Assembly: GCF_000661955.1 (NCBI RefSeq)
Contig: NZ_CP007597.1
Coordinates: forward strand, 2,039,605-2,103,604
Direction: 5' to 3'
DNA from: Stenotrophomonas rhizophila
GTDB taxonomy: Bacteria > Pseudomonadota > Gammaproteobacteria > Xanthomonadales > Xanthomonadaceae
DNA: 64,000 nt
Part shown: in pieces, positions 53,635 to 62,516 of the stretch
Layout: each line of letters starts with the position of its first letter
Position numbering within the stretch: position 1 is the stretch's first letter
Position numbers and translations under genes: made by a program
The notes under the pieces: model-generated
Told to the model about the DNA's origin: nothing
The model's input: only the letters and a program-made list of their open reading frames with translations
Database searches by the model: none

Positions 53635-54483
53635 TCAGCGCCGGTATTGGCCCGGCGTGGCGGCCGTATGCGCCTTGAACATGCGCTGGAAATGGCTCTG
53701 GTCGGAAAAGCCCAGCCCGTGCGCGATGGCGGCGAGCGCGTCACCGTCGCGCAGCTGCAGGCGTGCGCGCTGGATGCGCTGGTCCATCTGCCAGGCATGC
53801 GGGGTCAGCCCGGTGGCGCGGCGGAAGGCGCGGATCAGCTGATAGCGGCTCATTCCCACCCGCCGCGCCAGGTCGTCCAGCGGCGGGGTGTGTGCCAGGT
53901 CCTGGCGCAGTTGCGTGGTTACCGGCGCAAGGCGGCGTTGCAACGCTGCTTGATCAATCGTGTCCTCGAGGGCATCCCCTTGTGCAGGGTCAAGATCACC
54001 GATGAACGCAACCAACGCGGCATCCTTGGCTTCCATGGCAGCGCTGGAGAACAGCAGCGCGTTGAGGTCGCAGAACTGGCGATAGCGCGCCGGGTCATCG
54101 CAGACGCGGACCGCTTCCATACCGACCTCGTTGCCGGCGGGCGCGGGCATTTCGTTACGGACCGCGTGCACCCAGTGGGCATCCAGATGCAGCATCTGGT
54201 AGTTCCAGCCCTGGCCGGGCAGGGGATTGCAGGCGTGCACGCGCCCGGCAGGCACCACCACCACGCAGCCCGGCTGCAGCACGCGTGGACCGTCGGCTGC
54301 ACCGCTGAAGACACTGCCGCCTGCATCCACGGCACCGACCGAGAACGTGGCATGGCTGTGCGCGCGGTAACAGGCACGGCTCGCGCAGGCACGTCGGCTT
54401 TCGACGTGGGGCATGCGCGGATCTCGCCAGAATTCGGTGGTGGCAGGCACGGGATGGGGGGGCGGCGGGGGGACGGGAAGCAT
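53635..54483 (-). CDS. AraC-family transcription regulator
   Basis: 282 residues if started at ATG 54483; ATG 54417 (MPHVESRR) and a longer frame to 54612 are alternatives, none with a clear ribosome binding site. FWRDPRMPHVESRRA and YRAHSHATFSVGAVDAGG (N-terminal cupin, ligand sensing) precede a C-terminal pair of helix-turn-helix motifs: LDDLARRVGMSRYQLIRAFR and LAAIAHGLGFSDQSHFQRMF. It lies upstream of the LysE exporter on the same strand and divergent from the GNAT gene, so regulation of either is possible. Confidence 0.9.
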   Translation of the reverse strand: MLPVPPPPPHPVPATTEFWRDPRMPHVESRRACASRACYRAHSHATFSVGAVDAGGSVFSGAADGPRVLQPGCVVVVPAGRVHACNPLPGQGWNYQMLHLDAHWVHAVRNEMPAPAGNEVGMEAVRVCDDPARYRQFCDLNALLFSSAAMEAKDAALVAFIGDLDPAQGDALEDTIDQAALQRRLAPVTTQLRQDLAHTPPLDDLARRVGMSRYQLIRAFRRATGLTPHAWQMDQRIQRARLQLRDGDALAAIAHGLGFSDQSHFQRMFKAHTAATPGQYRR

Positions 54484-54599
54484 GCCATGCGGCGCGTGCG
54501 CCTGCCGGACGCTGCCGATGCGGTCTGGCAGCTGCGGGAAGCGGGCGGGTATGCTGCGACGCTGCCATTGCCTGTGTGGCATGGACAAGGAGCCTGATG

Positions 54600-55055
54600 A
54601 TGAACGTTGCATACCGTCCTGCCGTACCGGCCGATGCCGCGGCCTGCATCGACCTGCGCGGACGCACGCGCGAGAACGCGTTTTCCGCCGCGCAGCTGGC
54701 CGCGCTTGGCATCACCGTGGACAGCTGGGCCGCAGGCATCGCCCAAGGCGGCTTTCCGGGGCACGTGGCCGAGGCCGACGGCGGCATGGTGGGCTACTGC
54801 TTCGGCGATCGCGACAGTGGCGAGATCATCGTGCTGGCGCTGCTGCCGGCATGGGAAGGCAAGGGCATCGGCAAGGCGCTGCTGGCGCGGACGGTGGACG
54901 ACTTCCAGGGCTGGGGTTTCGAACGCCTGTTCCTGGGTTGCGCTGCCGACCCTGGCGTGCGTTCGCATGGCTTTTACCGGCACCTGGGGTGGCGGCCGAC
55001 CGGCGAGATCGACGATCTGGGCGATGAAGTGCTGGAACTGCATCTGCGCGGGTGA
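54600..55055 (+). CDS. GNAT-family N-acetyltransferase
   Basis: 151 residues; AAGGAG seven bases upstream of ATG 54600 (another ATG at 54597). YRPAVPADAAACIDLRGRTR at the N-terminus and IIVLALLPAWEGKGIGKALL (about 78-97), which contains the acetyl-CoA binding R/Q-x-x-G-x-G/A pattern as EGKGIG, mark the GNAT fold; SHGFYRHLGWRPTGE is the usual C-terminal beta segment. Substrate unknown. Confidence 0.88.
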   Translation: MNVAYRPAVPADAAACIDLRGRTRENAFSAAQLAALGITVDSWAAGIAQGGFPGHVAEADGGMVGYCFGDRDSGEIIVLALLPAWEGKGIGKALLARTVDDFQGWGFERLFLGCAADPGVRSHGFYRHLGWRPTGEIDDLGDEVLELHLRG

Positions 55056-55192
55056 CCGCGACGCCGCCCGGGGACAACCGCTTCCCCGCATGCGCGTGTA
55101 GGGACACCACGCGTTGGTGAGGGCGCGCAACGTGCATCCCGGTTTGCCCGCAACGGTCGCGCGACGCTGGCGGCCGTTCCGGGAGGATGCCG

Positions 55193-55708
55193 ATGCGAAA
55201 GGTCCGTTGTCGATCCACGTTGCGCCCCCGCTGGTGGTGGGTGCTTGTCCTGTTGCCGGTGCCCGCGATGGCGGCGCCATCACCCCCGCCGGCACCCGCG
55301 CCGCAGGTCCAGCAGATCCATAAATGCCGGGTCGCCGGGGTGGCCACGTTCCAGCGCCACGCCTGCGCCGACGGGCAGGCCGAGCAGGCGTGGGAAGTGG
55401 ACGTGGTGCCGGCACAGCGCCAGCATGCGGCCCGGATCGAGGCGATCCGGCGAGAACTGGAGGCACGCAAGCGCGCGCTGGAACTGCAACGCAGGCCGCT
55501 GGTCGATCCGCGTCCGCGGCGCGGCAGCAGCCCGCCACGGCGGCGGACGCGCGCGCCGCGCGACGCCCTTATCGCGCTGCATCATCAGCCGCGTGCCTGC
55601 GCCAAGGCGAAGCGCCAGCGCGAAGCTGCGTACCGGAAGGCCGGCATGGCGCGCAGTCTCGCCCTCAGCCGACGCATGGACGACGCGGTGTTCGATGCGT
55701 GCCGCTGA
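55193..55708 (+). CDS. Small exported basic protein (DUF4124-like N-terminus)
   Basis: 171 residues; GGGAGG six bases upstream of ATG 55193. A signal peptide ends near AMAAP (about residue 28). IHKCRVAGVATFQRHACADG resembles the DUF4124 pattern (Y/H-K-C-x-x-G-x-x-x-F-x-x-x-C). The rest is Arg-rich and helical (RIEAIRRELEARKRALELQR) with a low-complexity Arg/Pro stretch. Likely periplasmic or envelope-associated; function unknown. Confidence 0.75.
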   Translation: MRKVRCRSTLRPRWWWVLVLLPVPAMAAPSPPPAPAPQVQQIHKCRVAGVATFQRHACADGQAEQAWEVDVVPAQRQHAARIEAIRRELEARKRALELQRRPLVDPRPRRGSSPPRRRTRAPRDALIALHHQPRACAKAKRQREAAYRKAGMARSLALSRRMDDAVFDACR

Positions 55709-55735
55709 GCCCGCCCAGACCCTACCGGGTGGGCT
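55708..55735. terminator. Hairpin between convergent genes
   Basis: AGCCCGCCC and GGGTGGGCT pair over nine bases with one G-T pair. It overlaps the stop codons of both convergent genes. No T tract. Confidence 0.4.
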
Positions 55736-57083
55736 GCGCCATCAGGTAGCGCGCCAGCGCATCGAAGGCGGGCAGGGTGGTGGGGTCGTTGGCGCTGTTG
55801 CCGGCCACCGGATGCGACCCGAAGCGGGCGATCACCACCTTGGCCGCAGGATCGATATACAGGGCCTGGCCGTGCACGCCGCGCGCCATGTAGGCGCCGT
55901 GTGCGTTGTGGCTCACCCACCACATGCCGCGATAGCTCCAGCCCGGCAGCAGGGGATAGCCGGCCTTGGCGAAGGCGCGCCTGTCACCGCCGGCCCGGAT
56001 GCGCGCGATGGCGGCCGCGGGTACGACCTGTTCGCCATTGCTGCGCCCGTCCTGCAACAGCATCTGGCCCAGCCGGGCCATGTCACGCAGCCCGGCATTG
56101 AAGCCGCCACCGGCGAACGGCGTGCCGCTGGAATCGACGGTGTAGTAGGCGTCCTGCTCGGCACCCAGACGGGTCCAGATACGCTCGGACAGCAGCGTGG
56201 ATACGGGTTTGCCGGTACGCCGCGCGATGATCCAGCCCAGGGTGTCGGTGTTGATCGTCTTGTAGCCGAACGCCTCGCCGTGGCGCCCCTGTTTCTGCAC
56301 GGTCTGCAGGTAATCGTAGTAGCTGCGTGGACCGGTGTAGCCCGGGGCAGGCGGCAGCGTGCTGCCGGCGGCGGCGTACTGCCAGACTTCGGCGTTGGGG
56401 TCGGCGTAGTCTTCGCTGTAGCGCAGGGCGGTGGTCATCTCCAGCACCTGCTTGACCGTGGCATCGCCGAACGCGCTGTGCGCGAGTTCCGGAATGATCG
56501 CACCGACGGTGTCGTTCTCATCCAGCACGCCTTCGGCGACCAGCATTTCGCCGAGCAGGCCGGTGATCGATTTGGTGACGGACATCGCGCCGTGCTGGCC
56601 ATCGGGCTGCAGGCAGCCGGCGTAGCGTTCGTACACCACCACGCCGTCGTGCAGCACGATGATGCCGTCGGTGTAATTGGCCTGCAGCGATTGCGCCCAG
56701 GTCATGCGGGTACGCGTGTTCAAGGGCGTGAACGGCAGCGCGTCGATGGTTGCATCCAGGCGCTGTGGCAGCGGCGCCGCCGCCCCGGGCCCGCGGCTGA
56801 CGCCCACGGTGGGCATCAGCTGGCGAAAGTGGCAGGCGGTCCAACGCAGCTTGGGGAACGCGAAATAGTCGCTGTCGGTGTAGCGGATGCGCTTGGCCTC
56901 CGGCGGCGGGAAGCCCTGCATCCAGCCCAACGCGCCCGGGTCGGATGCCGCGGCGTCCAGCGGTGGTGCGCCGGCGGTGGCGCCGTGGGCGGCAGGCAGC
57001 AAGGCCAGGGCACCCACCAGCGTGCATGCGGCGGCCAGCCGCCGCGGCGCGCGCGGGAAGTGCAACCGGGTGGGGATCGCCAT
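55722..57083 (-). CDS. Serine hydrolase of the class C beta-lactamase / NylB-like family
   Basis: 453 residues; AAGGAC upstream. A signal peptide ends near AHGAT (about residue 34). LGWMQGFPPPEAKRIRY and KLRWTACHFRQLMPT are typical of 6-aminohexanoate-dimer-hydrolase-like proteins. The active-site motif S-x-x-K is SVTK (168-171, S168 nucleophile, K171), and YTDGIIVLHDGVVVYERYAG precedes it. RSYYDYL-type and HGAYMARGVHGQALYID give the later motifs. Periplasmic; substrate unknown (ester, amide or D-amino peptide). Confidence 0.9.
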   Translation of the reverse strand: MAIPTRLHFPRAPRRLAAACTLVGALALLPAAHGATAGAPPLDAAASDPGALGWMQGFPPPEAKRIRYTDSDYFAFPKLRWTACHFRQLMPTVGVSRGPGAAAPLPQRLDATIDALPFTPLNTRTRMTWAQSLQANYTDGIIVLHDGVVVYERYAGCLQPDGQHGAMSVTKSITGLLGEMLVAEGVLDENDTVGAIIPELAHSAFGDATVKQVLEMTTALRYSEDYADPNAEVWQYAAAGSTLPPAPGYTGPRSYYDYLQTVQKQGRHGEAFGYKTINTDTLGWIIARRTGKPVSTLLSERIWTRLGAEQDAYYTVDSSGTPFAGGGFNAGLRDMARLGQMLLQDGRSNGEQVVPAAAIARIRAGGDRRAFAKAGYPLLPGWSYRGMWWVSHNAHGAYMARGVHGQALYIDPAAKVVIARFGSHPVAGNSANDPTTLPAFDALARYLMAQPTR

Positions 57084-57223
57084 GGCCGTGTCCTTGTGCG
57101 CTACGTCGTTCGTAGAGGCACAGGGTACTGCACCGCGCTCAGGCGCAGGCCAGGGCGCAACGGCAGCAGCAACAGCATGGGGTGTGGTGGAAAGACGCGG
57201 TGATGCCGCGCGTAGCGGCGGCA

Positions 57224-57246
57224 GGCTCCCTGCGGGGCAGGGAGCC
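57224..57246 (-). terminator. Hairpin after the DUF2968 gene
   Basis: GGCTCCCTGC and GCAGGGAGCC form a perfect ten-base stem with a three-base loop, nine bases past the stop codon of the minus-strand gene at 57255. No T tract follows. Confidence 0.5.
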
Positions 57247-57254
57247 GCATGGCG

Positions 57255-57977
57255 TTACGGGTTGCTGGATTCGCCCGTGGGCGCCGGTGCGATGGCCGGT
57301 GCGCTGCTTTCCGGCGTGGGCAACGACAACGCCGGATTGCCCTGCTGGGCCTGCAGCGCCTGGATGCGCTGGTTCAGCGCGTCGAGCTGGCTGTGCGTGC
57401 TGCGCAGGTCGGTGCTCAGCGTTACCGCCTGCTGCTTGGCCTGCTGGATCGAACTGCTGACCTGCAGCGACTGCTGCCGCTGCAGCTCGGCTTCCTGCTG
57501 CAGGCTGCGCAGGCGCTGTTCGTTGAAGGCCACGAGGTTTTCGGTGTAGCGCTTGCCGGCTTCCAGGCGCGTGGTGTCGATGTACACCTGGGCCAGTTCT
57601 TCGGTCTGCTGCACGAAGGTGCGGTACACCTTTTCGGCGTTGTCGACCGAATCGGTCTTGATCACGCGCCAGAAATCCTTGTCGTGGAACAAGGCGGCGT
57701 AATACTGCAGCGTGCTGGTGTTGAACAGCAGGCTGGCGCCGTAGCTGCCGTTGTAGGTGGTGCGCAGTTCGGTCAACTGCTTGGAATCGACCAACTGGCG
57801 CAGCTCATCCACGGTGTTGCGGACCACCGGGGCGCTGCGCGCCGGCTCGGTGGCCTCGCCCTTGGGCGCGCGCGCGGCCAGTGCCTGCGGAACCAGGCCC
57901 AGCGACAGCAGCACCAGGCTGCCCACGAGCAGGCGCTGGCGGGTGGAACCCAGGGTTTTTCTCTCTTGCATCATCAG
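57255..57977 (-). CDS. DUF2968-family exported protein
   Basis: 240 residues from the first of two adjacent ATGs (57977, 57974); the longer open frame to 58175 is not supported. A signal peptide ends near ALAARA (about residue 35). TVDELRQLVDSKQLTELRTT, YNGSYGASLLFN, FWRVIKTDSVDNAEKVYRTF and RLEAGKRYTENLVAFNEQRL are the conserved DUF2968 blocks; a Gln-rich coiled coil follows (about 150-215) with a Pro/Ala tail. Probably periplasmic; function unknown. It lies just downstream of the Tad operon on the same strand with 112 bp between. Confidence 0.85.
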   Translation of the reverse strand: MMMQERKTLGSTRQRLLVGSLVLLSLGLVPQALAARAPKGEATEPARSAPVVRNTVDELRQLVDSKQLTELRTTYNGSYGASLLFNTSTLQYYAALFHDKDFWRVIKTDSVDNAEKVYRTFVQQTEELAQVYIDTTRLEAGKRYTENLVAFNEQRLRSLQQEAELQRQQSLQVSSSIQQAKQQAVTLSTDLRSTHSQLDALNQRIQALQAQQGNPALSLPTPESSAPAIAPAPTGESSNP

Positions 57978-58089
57978 GCCGTCCACGAGTGGCGCATCGG
58001 TGAAATTTCGTCTGTGAAAATCCAGTCCCCGCCGCAGTCTAGCGTGTCCCGCTGCGCCCTGCATCCAGCGGGCGCAGGCTGCACGGCAC

Positions 58090-60267
58090 TCAATACACCA
58101 GCTGGGCAGGGTTGCACTGCACCGCCTGCAGGTGCACGTCGGTGCGGCCCAGTTCCAGCCCCAGCACCATCGCAAGGGTCTGGGTCAGCAGCGTGCCCAC
58201 GCCGTTGAGCAGGGGCTTGAGCAACCCCTCCAGCACCGGCCGCAGCAGGGTGCACAACAAGCCGCTGCAGGCCACGCTGTTGGTGCCGGGGTCGGTGACG
58301 CTGCCGCTGCCCTGGTGGTTGTCGAGCATGCCGGACGGAGCGGTCTGCAGGTACGTAGCCAGGTTGCCCTTGACGCAGCTGTTGTAGGCCAGCAGCGTGC
58401 TGACCAGCCCGCTGCAACGGTTGATCACCAGCCCGCCCAGGACAGTGCCGAGCAGACCATCCAATACCCCGAGGCCCTGGCCGGTGACCACGGCGCGATA
58501 GCCCTCCCAGGCCGAGCCGTCCTTGTAGCAGGTCTTCAGAAGAAGCAGGCCGCAGGCGTATGGCACGCCATCCTTGACCTCCCAGTCACCGAAGGCCTCG
58601 ATGCCCTGCGCCGACGAACCGTTGCGCAGCAGCGCAATGGTTTTGTCGACGTCGTACAGGCCATTGCCTGGGTTGGCCGCCTTGAGGAACTGGTCGGCCA
58701 GCTGGTTGGCGGTATCGGCGTTCCCCATGCCCTTCGATGCGGGGTTGAGCATGCCGCTGAGCACGCGCAGCAGCTCCCGGACCAGGTCGTTGACCGCCGT
58801 GCCGATCTGCGCGCCGTTGATCCACGTCGAGCCGGTCTCGCCCGGTGACAGGGTCAGCGTTTCATCATGGGTGAGCGCGTTGAGCTTGATCTGGTCATTG
58901 ATCAACGGCGCGCCGAGCAGGGTCAGCAGCTGTTCGTTCTGCAGGCTGGCGTCGCACACGTTGCGCGTGGAGAACTGCGTGGCGGCATCCACCTTGCCCA
59001 CGCACGCGCGCAGCACCGACGACTCCACGCGGATGGTGGCGGTGGCCGGTTGCGCGGCGCATTGCAGCCCGGTCAGGGTGCCCATGGCATTGGTCACATC
59101 GGCATACACCGGCAGGTGCAGGCGGATGCCAAGCGCGGCCAGTACCTTGCCCAGGCCCAGCGACAGCTTGTTGCTGTCGATGTCCAGCTTGACCCGCACC
59201 TGCGCGTTGTAGGCGCGCGCGCCGACGCCGCCGATGGCAATCGACGGGGGCTCGATGATGGCCGTCTGCGCCTGGACCAGGCCGAGAATGCTGAGGTTGT
59301 TGACCGCCACGCCGCGGCCCCCGTTGGCGATGCTGATACTGGTGGTGATCAGGTCCAGCGCGTTGACCTCGGCCTGCAGCGCCGCCGAGGCGGGGTCGTC
59401 GGGGGCGACGATGCTGCCGAACAGGCCGCTGCCGGCCGCGTTGCTGCCCAGCTGCAGGTTGAGCTGGTTGATATCGAGCTTGGCGGCCAGTGCGTCCTTG
59501 AGTGCGCGCATATCCACATGGGCCACACCGCTCTGGCTGAGCACGCTGGCGGTGGCATCCAGCAACTGCCCCAGCGACACCTTGTGCGCGGCCAGCAGGG
59601 CGTTGAAATCGCCGACGCTGATGTTGGCGTCCACCGGAATGCCCAGCGCCCTGAGCAGGCCGCCCGGGGTGATCTTGGCCTGGGCCAGGCCGTCGTAGCC
59701 GAGCAGGGTGGTCTGGTCGAGGTCCACCCCGACCAGTTTCAGCACACCGCCGAGCGGCGTGTTGCCGTTCACCCGCAGCAGCTGCGAGCCCACGCTGAAC
59801 ACCGCCAAGGGCGGCGCGCGTGTGGCCACGGCCTGTGCGCGTACCTGTGGCAACCCGTGGGTCTGGCCGAAGAACGGCAGGACCGGGCGTTCGGCGATGA
59901 CCTTGACCGCGTTGACCGGCGCCGGGGCGGTGCCGATGAAATGGTCGGTGCTGGCGTGGGTGGGGTTCCACACGCCACAGCTGACCTGCAGCGTGCCGGG
60001 GAAACGGTTGGCGGTCAGTGCGTTGCTGCGCGCGGCGGCGTTGTCGGCCCGGTTGGCCGTGCACAGATCCAGCCGCTGTGCACCGGCCAGCGCGGACAGG
60101 TCGGCGATCTTCTGCACATCGCGCTTGGCCCAGTACAGGTAGCCGATCTCCACCAGGCCGAGCATCGTGACCAGGCCCAGCATCACCAGCATCATCGTCA
60201 CCGACATGCCGCCGCGTTGGCGGCACGCCGGTGGCAGGACAGGGCAGGGCGGTCGCGACCGGTTCAT
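58090..60267 (-). CDS. tadG: TadG-like pilus assembly protein
   Basis: 725 residues; GGAGAG upstream of ATG 60267. CRQRGGMSVTMMLVMLGLVT (14-33) is a prepilin-like helix with the RGG-x-S start typical of TadG/TadE minor components, followed by YWAKRDVQKIADLSALAGAQ, the DUF2134 signature of TadG. The long remainder is extracytoplasmic and Cys-containing (CTANRAD, VSCGVW, CAAQP, RACVG). It anchors or modulates Flp pili in the envelope. Last gene of the operon, four bases after the DUF3613 gene. Confidence 0.85.
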   Translation of the reverse strand: MNRSRPPCPVLPPACRQRGGMSVTMMLVMLGLVTMLGLVEIGYLYWAKRDVQKIADLSALAGAQRLDLCTANRADNAAARSNALTANRFPGTLQVSCGVWNPTHASTDHFIGTAPAPVNAVKVIAERPVLPFFGQTHGLPQVRAQAVATRAPPLAVFSVGSQLLRVNGNTPLGGVLKLVGVDLDQTTLLGYDGLAQAKITPGGLLRALGIPVDANISVGDFNALLAAHKVSLGQLLDATASVLSQSGVAHVDMRALKDALAAKLDINQLNLQLGSNAAGSGLFGSIVAPDDPASAALQAEVNALDLITTSISIANGGRGVAVNNLSILGLVQAQTAIIEPPSIAIGGVGARAYNAQVRVKLDIDSNKLSLGLGKVLAALGIRLHLPVYADVTNAMGTLTGLQCAAQPATATIRVESSVLRACVGKVDAATQFSTRNVCDASLQNEQLLTLLGAPLINDQIKLNALTHDETLTLSPGETGSTWINGAQIGTAVNDLVRELLRVLSGMLNPASKGMGNADTANQLADQFLKAANPGNGLYDVDKTIALLRNGSSAQGIEAFGDWEVKDGVPYACGLLLLKTCYKDGSAWEGYRAVVTGQGLGVLDGLLGTVLGGLVINRCSGLVSTLLAYNSCVKGNLATYLQTAPSGMLDNHQGSGSVTDPGTNSVACSGLLCTLLRPVLEGLLKPLLNGVGTLLTQTLAMVLGLELGRTDVHLQAVQCNPAQLVY

Positions 60268-60271
60268 GGGA

Positions 60272-60706
60272 TCACTCTCCGTTGCCGGGACCAGTGACTT
60301 GCTTGCGTACGCTGGTGTCGAGGAATTCGGGGATCGGGTGGGTGAAGCTTTCCAGGTAGCGCGCGTAGCTGAGCGAGGCCTGGTCGCCCAGGATGGGCAG
60401 GCGTGGACCGGCGCTGGCGCCACTGGCCTGCAGCTGCAGCAGGGCGCGGGTGGTGTCGCCGATCTGCGGGCGCGAGGGAAGCAGCGGGGCCAACGGCGCG
60501 CTGGCGGGCAACGGCGGCAGCACCTGCCGCGATGCCGGTGGCGGCGGCGCGGTGGGGCCGGGCATCGGCGCTGCAGGCGCGACGATGGGCGGGGCGTCGC
60601 CGAGCATCTGCCCGGTCAGGGGCCGCTGCTGGGCCATCGCCCCGGCGCAGGCGAGCAGGGCGGCGGCGAGCAGCGTGGTGCGCACCGCGCAGGGAAGGGG
60701 CGTCAT
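60272..60706 (-). CDS. DUF3613 exported protein of the Tad operon
   Basis: 144 residues. A signal peptide ends near AMAQQ (about residue 26); a Pro/Ala-rich linker follows and the C-terminus has IGDTTRALLQLQASG and YARYLESFTHPIPEFLDT, the DUF3613 pattern. The start overlaps the tadD stop by four bases (ATGA). Function unknown; a periplasmic helper for Flp pilus assembly is inferred from constant presence in such operons. Confidence 0.8.
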   Translation of the reverse strand: MTPLPCAVRTTLLAAALLACAGAMAQQRPLTGQMLGDAPPIVAPAAPMPGPTAPPPPASRQVLPPLPASAPLAPLLPSRPQIGDTTRALLQLQASGASAGPRLPILGDQASLSYARYLESFTHPIPEFLDTSVRKQVTGPGNGE

Positions 60707-61569
60707 GGCGTGCTCTCGTTGGCGTGGTGGGTGGCGCCGAAGCGTTCCAGCATCGACGGGGCCAGGCGCGCATCGGCGCGCGTCGCCCGGGGTATGCCTG
60801 TGTTCGCCGGTGTGCGGCTGGCCGGGGTTTCAGCGGCAAGCAGGGCCGCCGGCGGCAGCGGGGTGGCGCGCGCGACGGGCGGCTGCCGCAGCTGCTGCGC
60901 CAGCCGTTGTACTTCCTGGCGCGCGGTGTCGGGCAGCGCGGCGCTGCGCATGATCTGCTCGGCCATGGCCGGGTCGTTGCGCAACAGCGCCCAGACCGCC
61001 AGGTTGGCATTGGCCTTGACGCTGCCCGGCGCCAGTTCGGCCGCCTTGGCCAAGGGCTCGCGTGCCGGTTCAAGCGCGCCAGCGCGCAGCCGGGCGAAAC
61101 CGAGATCGCCCAGGTAGTCGGTGTTCAGCGGTTGCAGCTGTACGGCGCGGGCCAGGCTGGCCTCGGCCTGCGCGGCGTCGCCGGCGCGTGCGGCGATCAG
61201 GCCCAGACCGTGCCAGGCGGCCGCGCCCTGCGGGCCGCTGGCCAGGCTGGTGTAGAGCGCACGCGCGGCGTCGGTCTGCTGGGTTTCGCGCAGCGCATCG
61301 GCCTGCAGCAGGCGCAGCGCAGGGCTGTCGCCGTAGCGCAGGCGGTAGGCCTCCACATGCGCCAGCGAGGCGTAGTACGCGCCTTGGCGCTGCATCTGCC
61401 CGATCAGGTCCAGGTACATGCGCTTGTCGTCCTGGGGCGGCGTGTCCAGCGGCGCCAGGCTGAGCGGGTCGGGCTTGTAGGCGTTGCGAGCGGACCCGCA
61501 GGCGGTGCACACCGCCACGGTGATGAGCAGTACGGCGCAGTGGCGGAATTGGATCGGCATGGTGGTCAC
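60703..61569 (-). CDS. tadD: TadD-like TPR lipoprotein
   Basis: 288 residues from a GTG that overlaps the tadC stop by four bases; an ATG at 61560 is an alternative. Lipobox VCTAC (about residue 24). TPR repeats at about 70-195: ALRLLQADALRETQQTDAAR, AAWHGLGLIAARAGDAAQAE, LNTDYLGDLGFARLRAGALE and VKANANLAVWALLRNDPAMA. TadD is a pilotin-like factor for secretin assembly of the Tad machine. The C-terminal Pro/Ala region is poorly conserved. Confidence 0.9.
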   Translation of the reverse strand: MTTMPIQFRHCAVLLITVAVCTACGSARNAYKPDPLSLAPLDTPPQDDKRMYLDLIGQMQRQGAYYASLAHVEAYRLRYGDSPALRLLQADALRETQQTDAARALYTSLASGPQGAAAWHGLGLIAARAGDAAQAEASLARAVQLQPLNTDYLGDLGFARLRAGALEPAREPLAKAAELAPGSVKANANLAVWALLRNDPAMAEQIMRSAALPDTARQEVQRLAQQLRQPPVARATPLPPAALLAAETPASRTPANTGIPRATRADARLAPSMLERFGATHHANESTP

Positions 61570-62516
61570 CCCAGACGGTTCACGGCATTGGCCAGGGCGA
61601 TGATCGCCGGGCCCGACAACACCAGCATCAGCGCTGGCAACAACGTCAGCATCATCACGATGGTCATCTTCACCGAGAGCTTGCCCACCTTTTCCTTGAG
61701 CGCGGAACGGCGCTGTTCGCGCAGGCGCACGCTGAACTGTCGCAGCGGCTCCTGCACCGCGCCGCCGTGCTCGTGTACCTGCAGCATCAGCTGCACCAGG
61801 CTGCGCAGGTCTTCGTCGCCGAAGGACTCGGCCAGGCGGCGCAGCGACTGCTGGCGGCTGCGGCCGTGCATGTAGGCGATGTTGGCCTGCTGGATTTCAC
61901 GTCCCAGCACCGGGATCGCGCTGCGCAGCTTGTCGCCCAGCGTCTGCAGGCTCTGGTCCATGCTGAAGCCCACGCCCTGCAGCAGGCGCAGCAGGTCGAT
62001 GAGCAGCGGCAGTTCGGCCGATACCCGCCGGCGCAACCGCGTGGCCCAGGCGCGCAGCGCGAACTTGGGCAGCAGCACGCCGGCGCCGAGCGCGGCCCCC
62101 ATCACCACCACCCGGCTCAGCCCGTCGCCGTCGTAGAACATCGCGGCCAGCAGCAGGCCGGCCAGCGCGATCAGCAGGCGCAGGGCCAGGAACGTGGCGG
62201 TGCCGACCCGCGTGTGCCACCCGGCCTGGTCGAGCAGCAGGCGGTCTTCCGCGGCCAACAGCGCCGCTTCGATGCGGCCGCCGTTGAAGCGCTCGCCCAG
62301 CGTGGCCAGCCAGGCCCAGCCGCGCGGCGCGGCGGCCACTGGTGGTGGCGTGCCCGATTCGGCCGGCGCGCGTGGCTCGCGGCTGCGCAGCGCGCCCTGC
62401 AGGGTGGCGGCGGTGCGCTGCTGCTGGCCGCTGAGCCACAGCCCGGCAATGCCGAGCAGGCCCACGCCCAATGCGAGCAGCAGCAAGGCCACGATGAGCA
62501 GCGTGCTGGCGCTCAT
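61566..62516 (-). CDS. tadC: Tad inner-membrane platform protein TadC
   Basis: 316 residues. ATG 62516 overlaps the tadB stop (ATGA). A membrane helix at about 5-28, two more near 90-140, then the T2SSF domain with LPLLIDLLRLLQGVGFSMDQ, IPVLGREIQQANIAYMHGRS and LVQLMLQVHEHGGAVQEPLR, and a last helix near the C-terminus (about 285-310). TadC works with TadB as the platform for the TadA motor. Confidence 0.92.
   Translation of the reverse strand: MSASTLLIVALLLLALGVGLLGIAGLWLSGQQQRTAATLQGALRSREPRAPAESGTPPPVAAAPRGWAWLATLGERFNGGRIEAALLAAEDRLLLDQAGWHTRVGTATFLALRLLIALAGLLLAAMFYDGDGLSRVVVMGAALGAGVLLPKFALRAWATRLRRRVSAELPLLIDLLRLLQGVGFSMDQSLQTLGDKLRSAIPVLGREIQQANIAYMHGRSRQQSLRRLAESFGDEDLRSLVQLMLQVHEHGGAVQEPLRQFSVRLREQRRSALKEKVGKLSVKMTIVMMLTLLPALMLVLSGPAIIALANAVNRLG

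Noticed and set aside
55245..57203. Plus-strand frame of 652 codons over the serine hydrolase gene
   Set aside because: Antisense to a gene with an intact SVTK active site and signal peptide; no homology visible.
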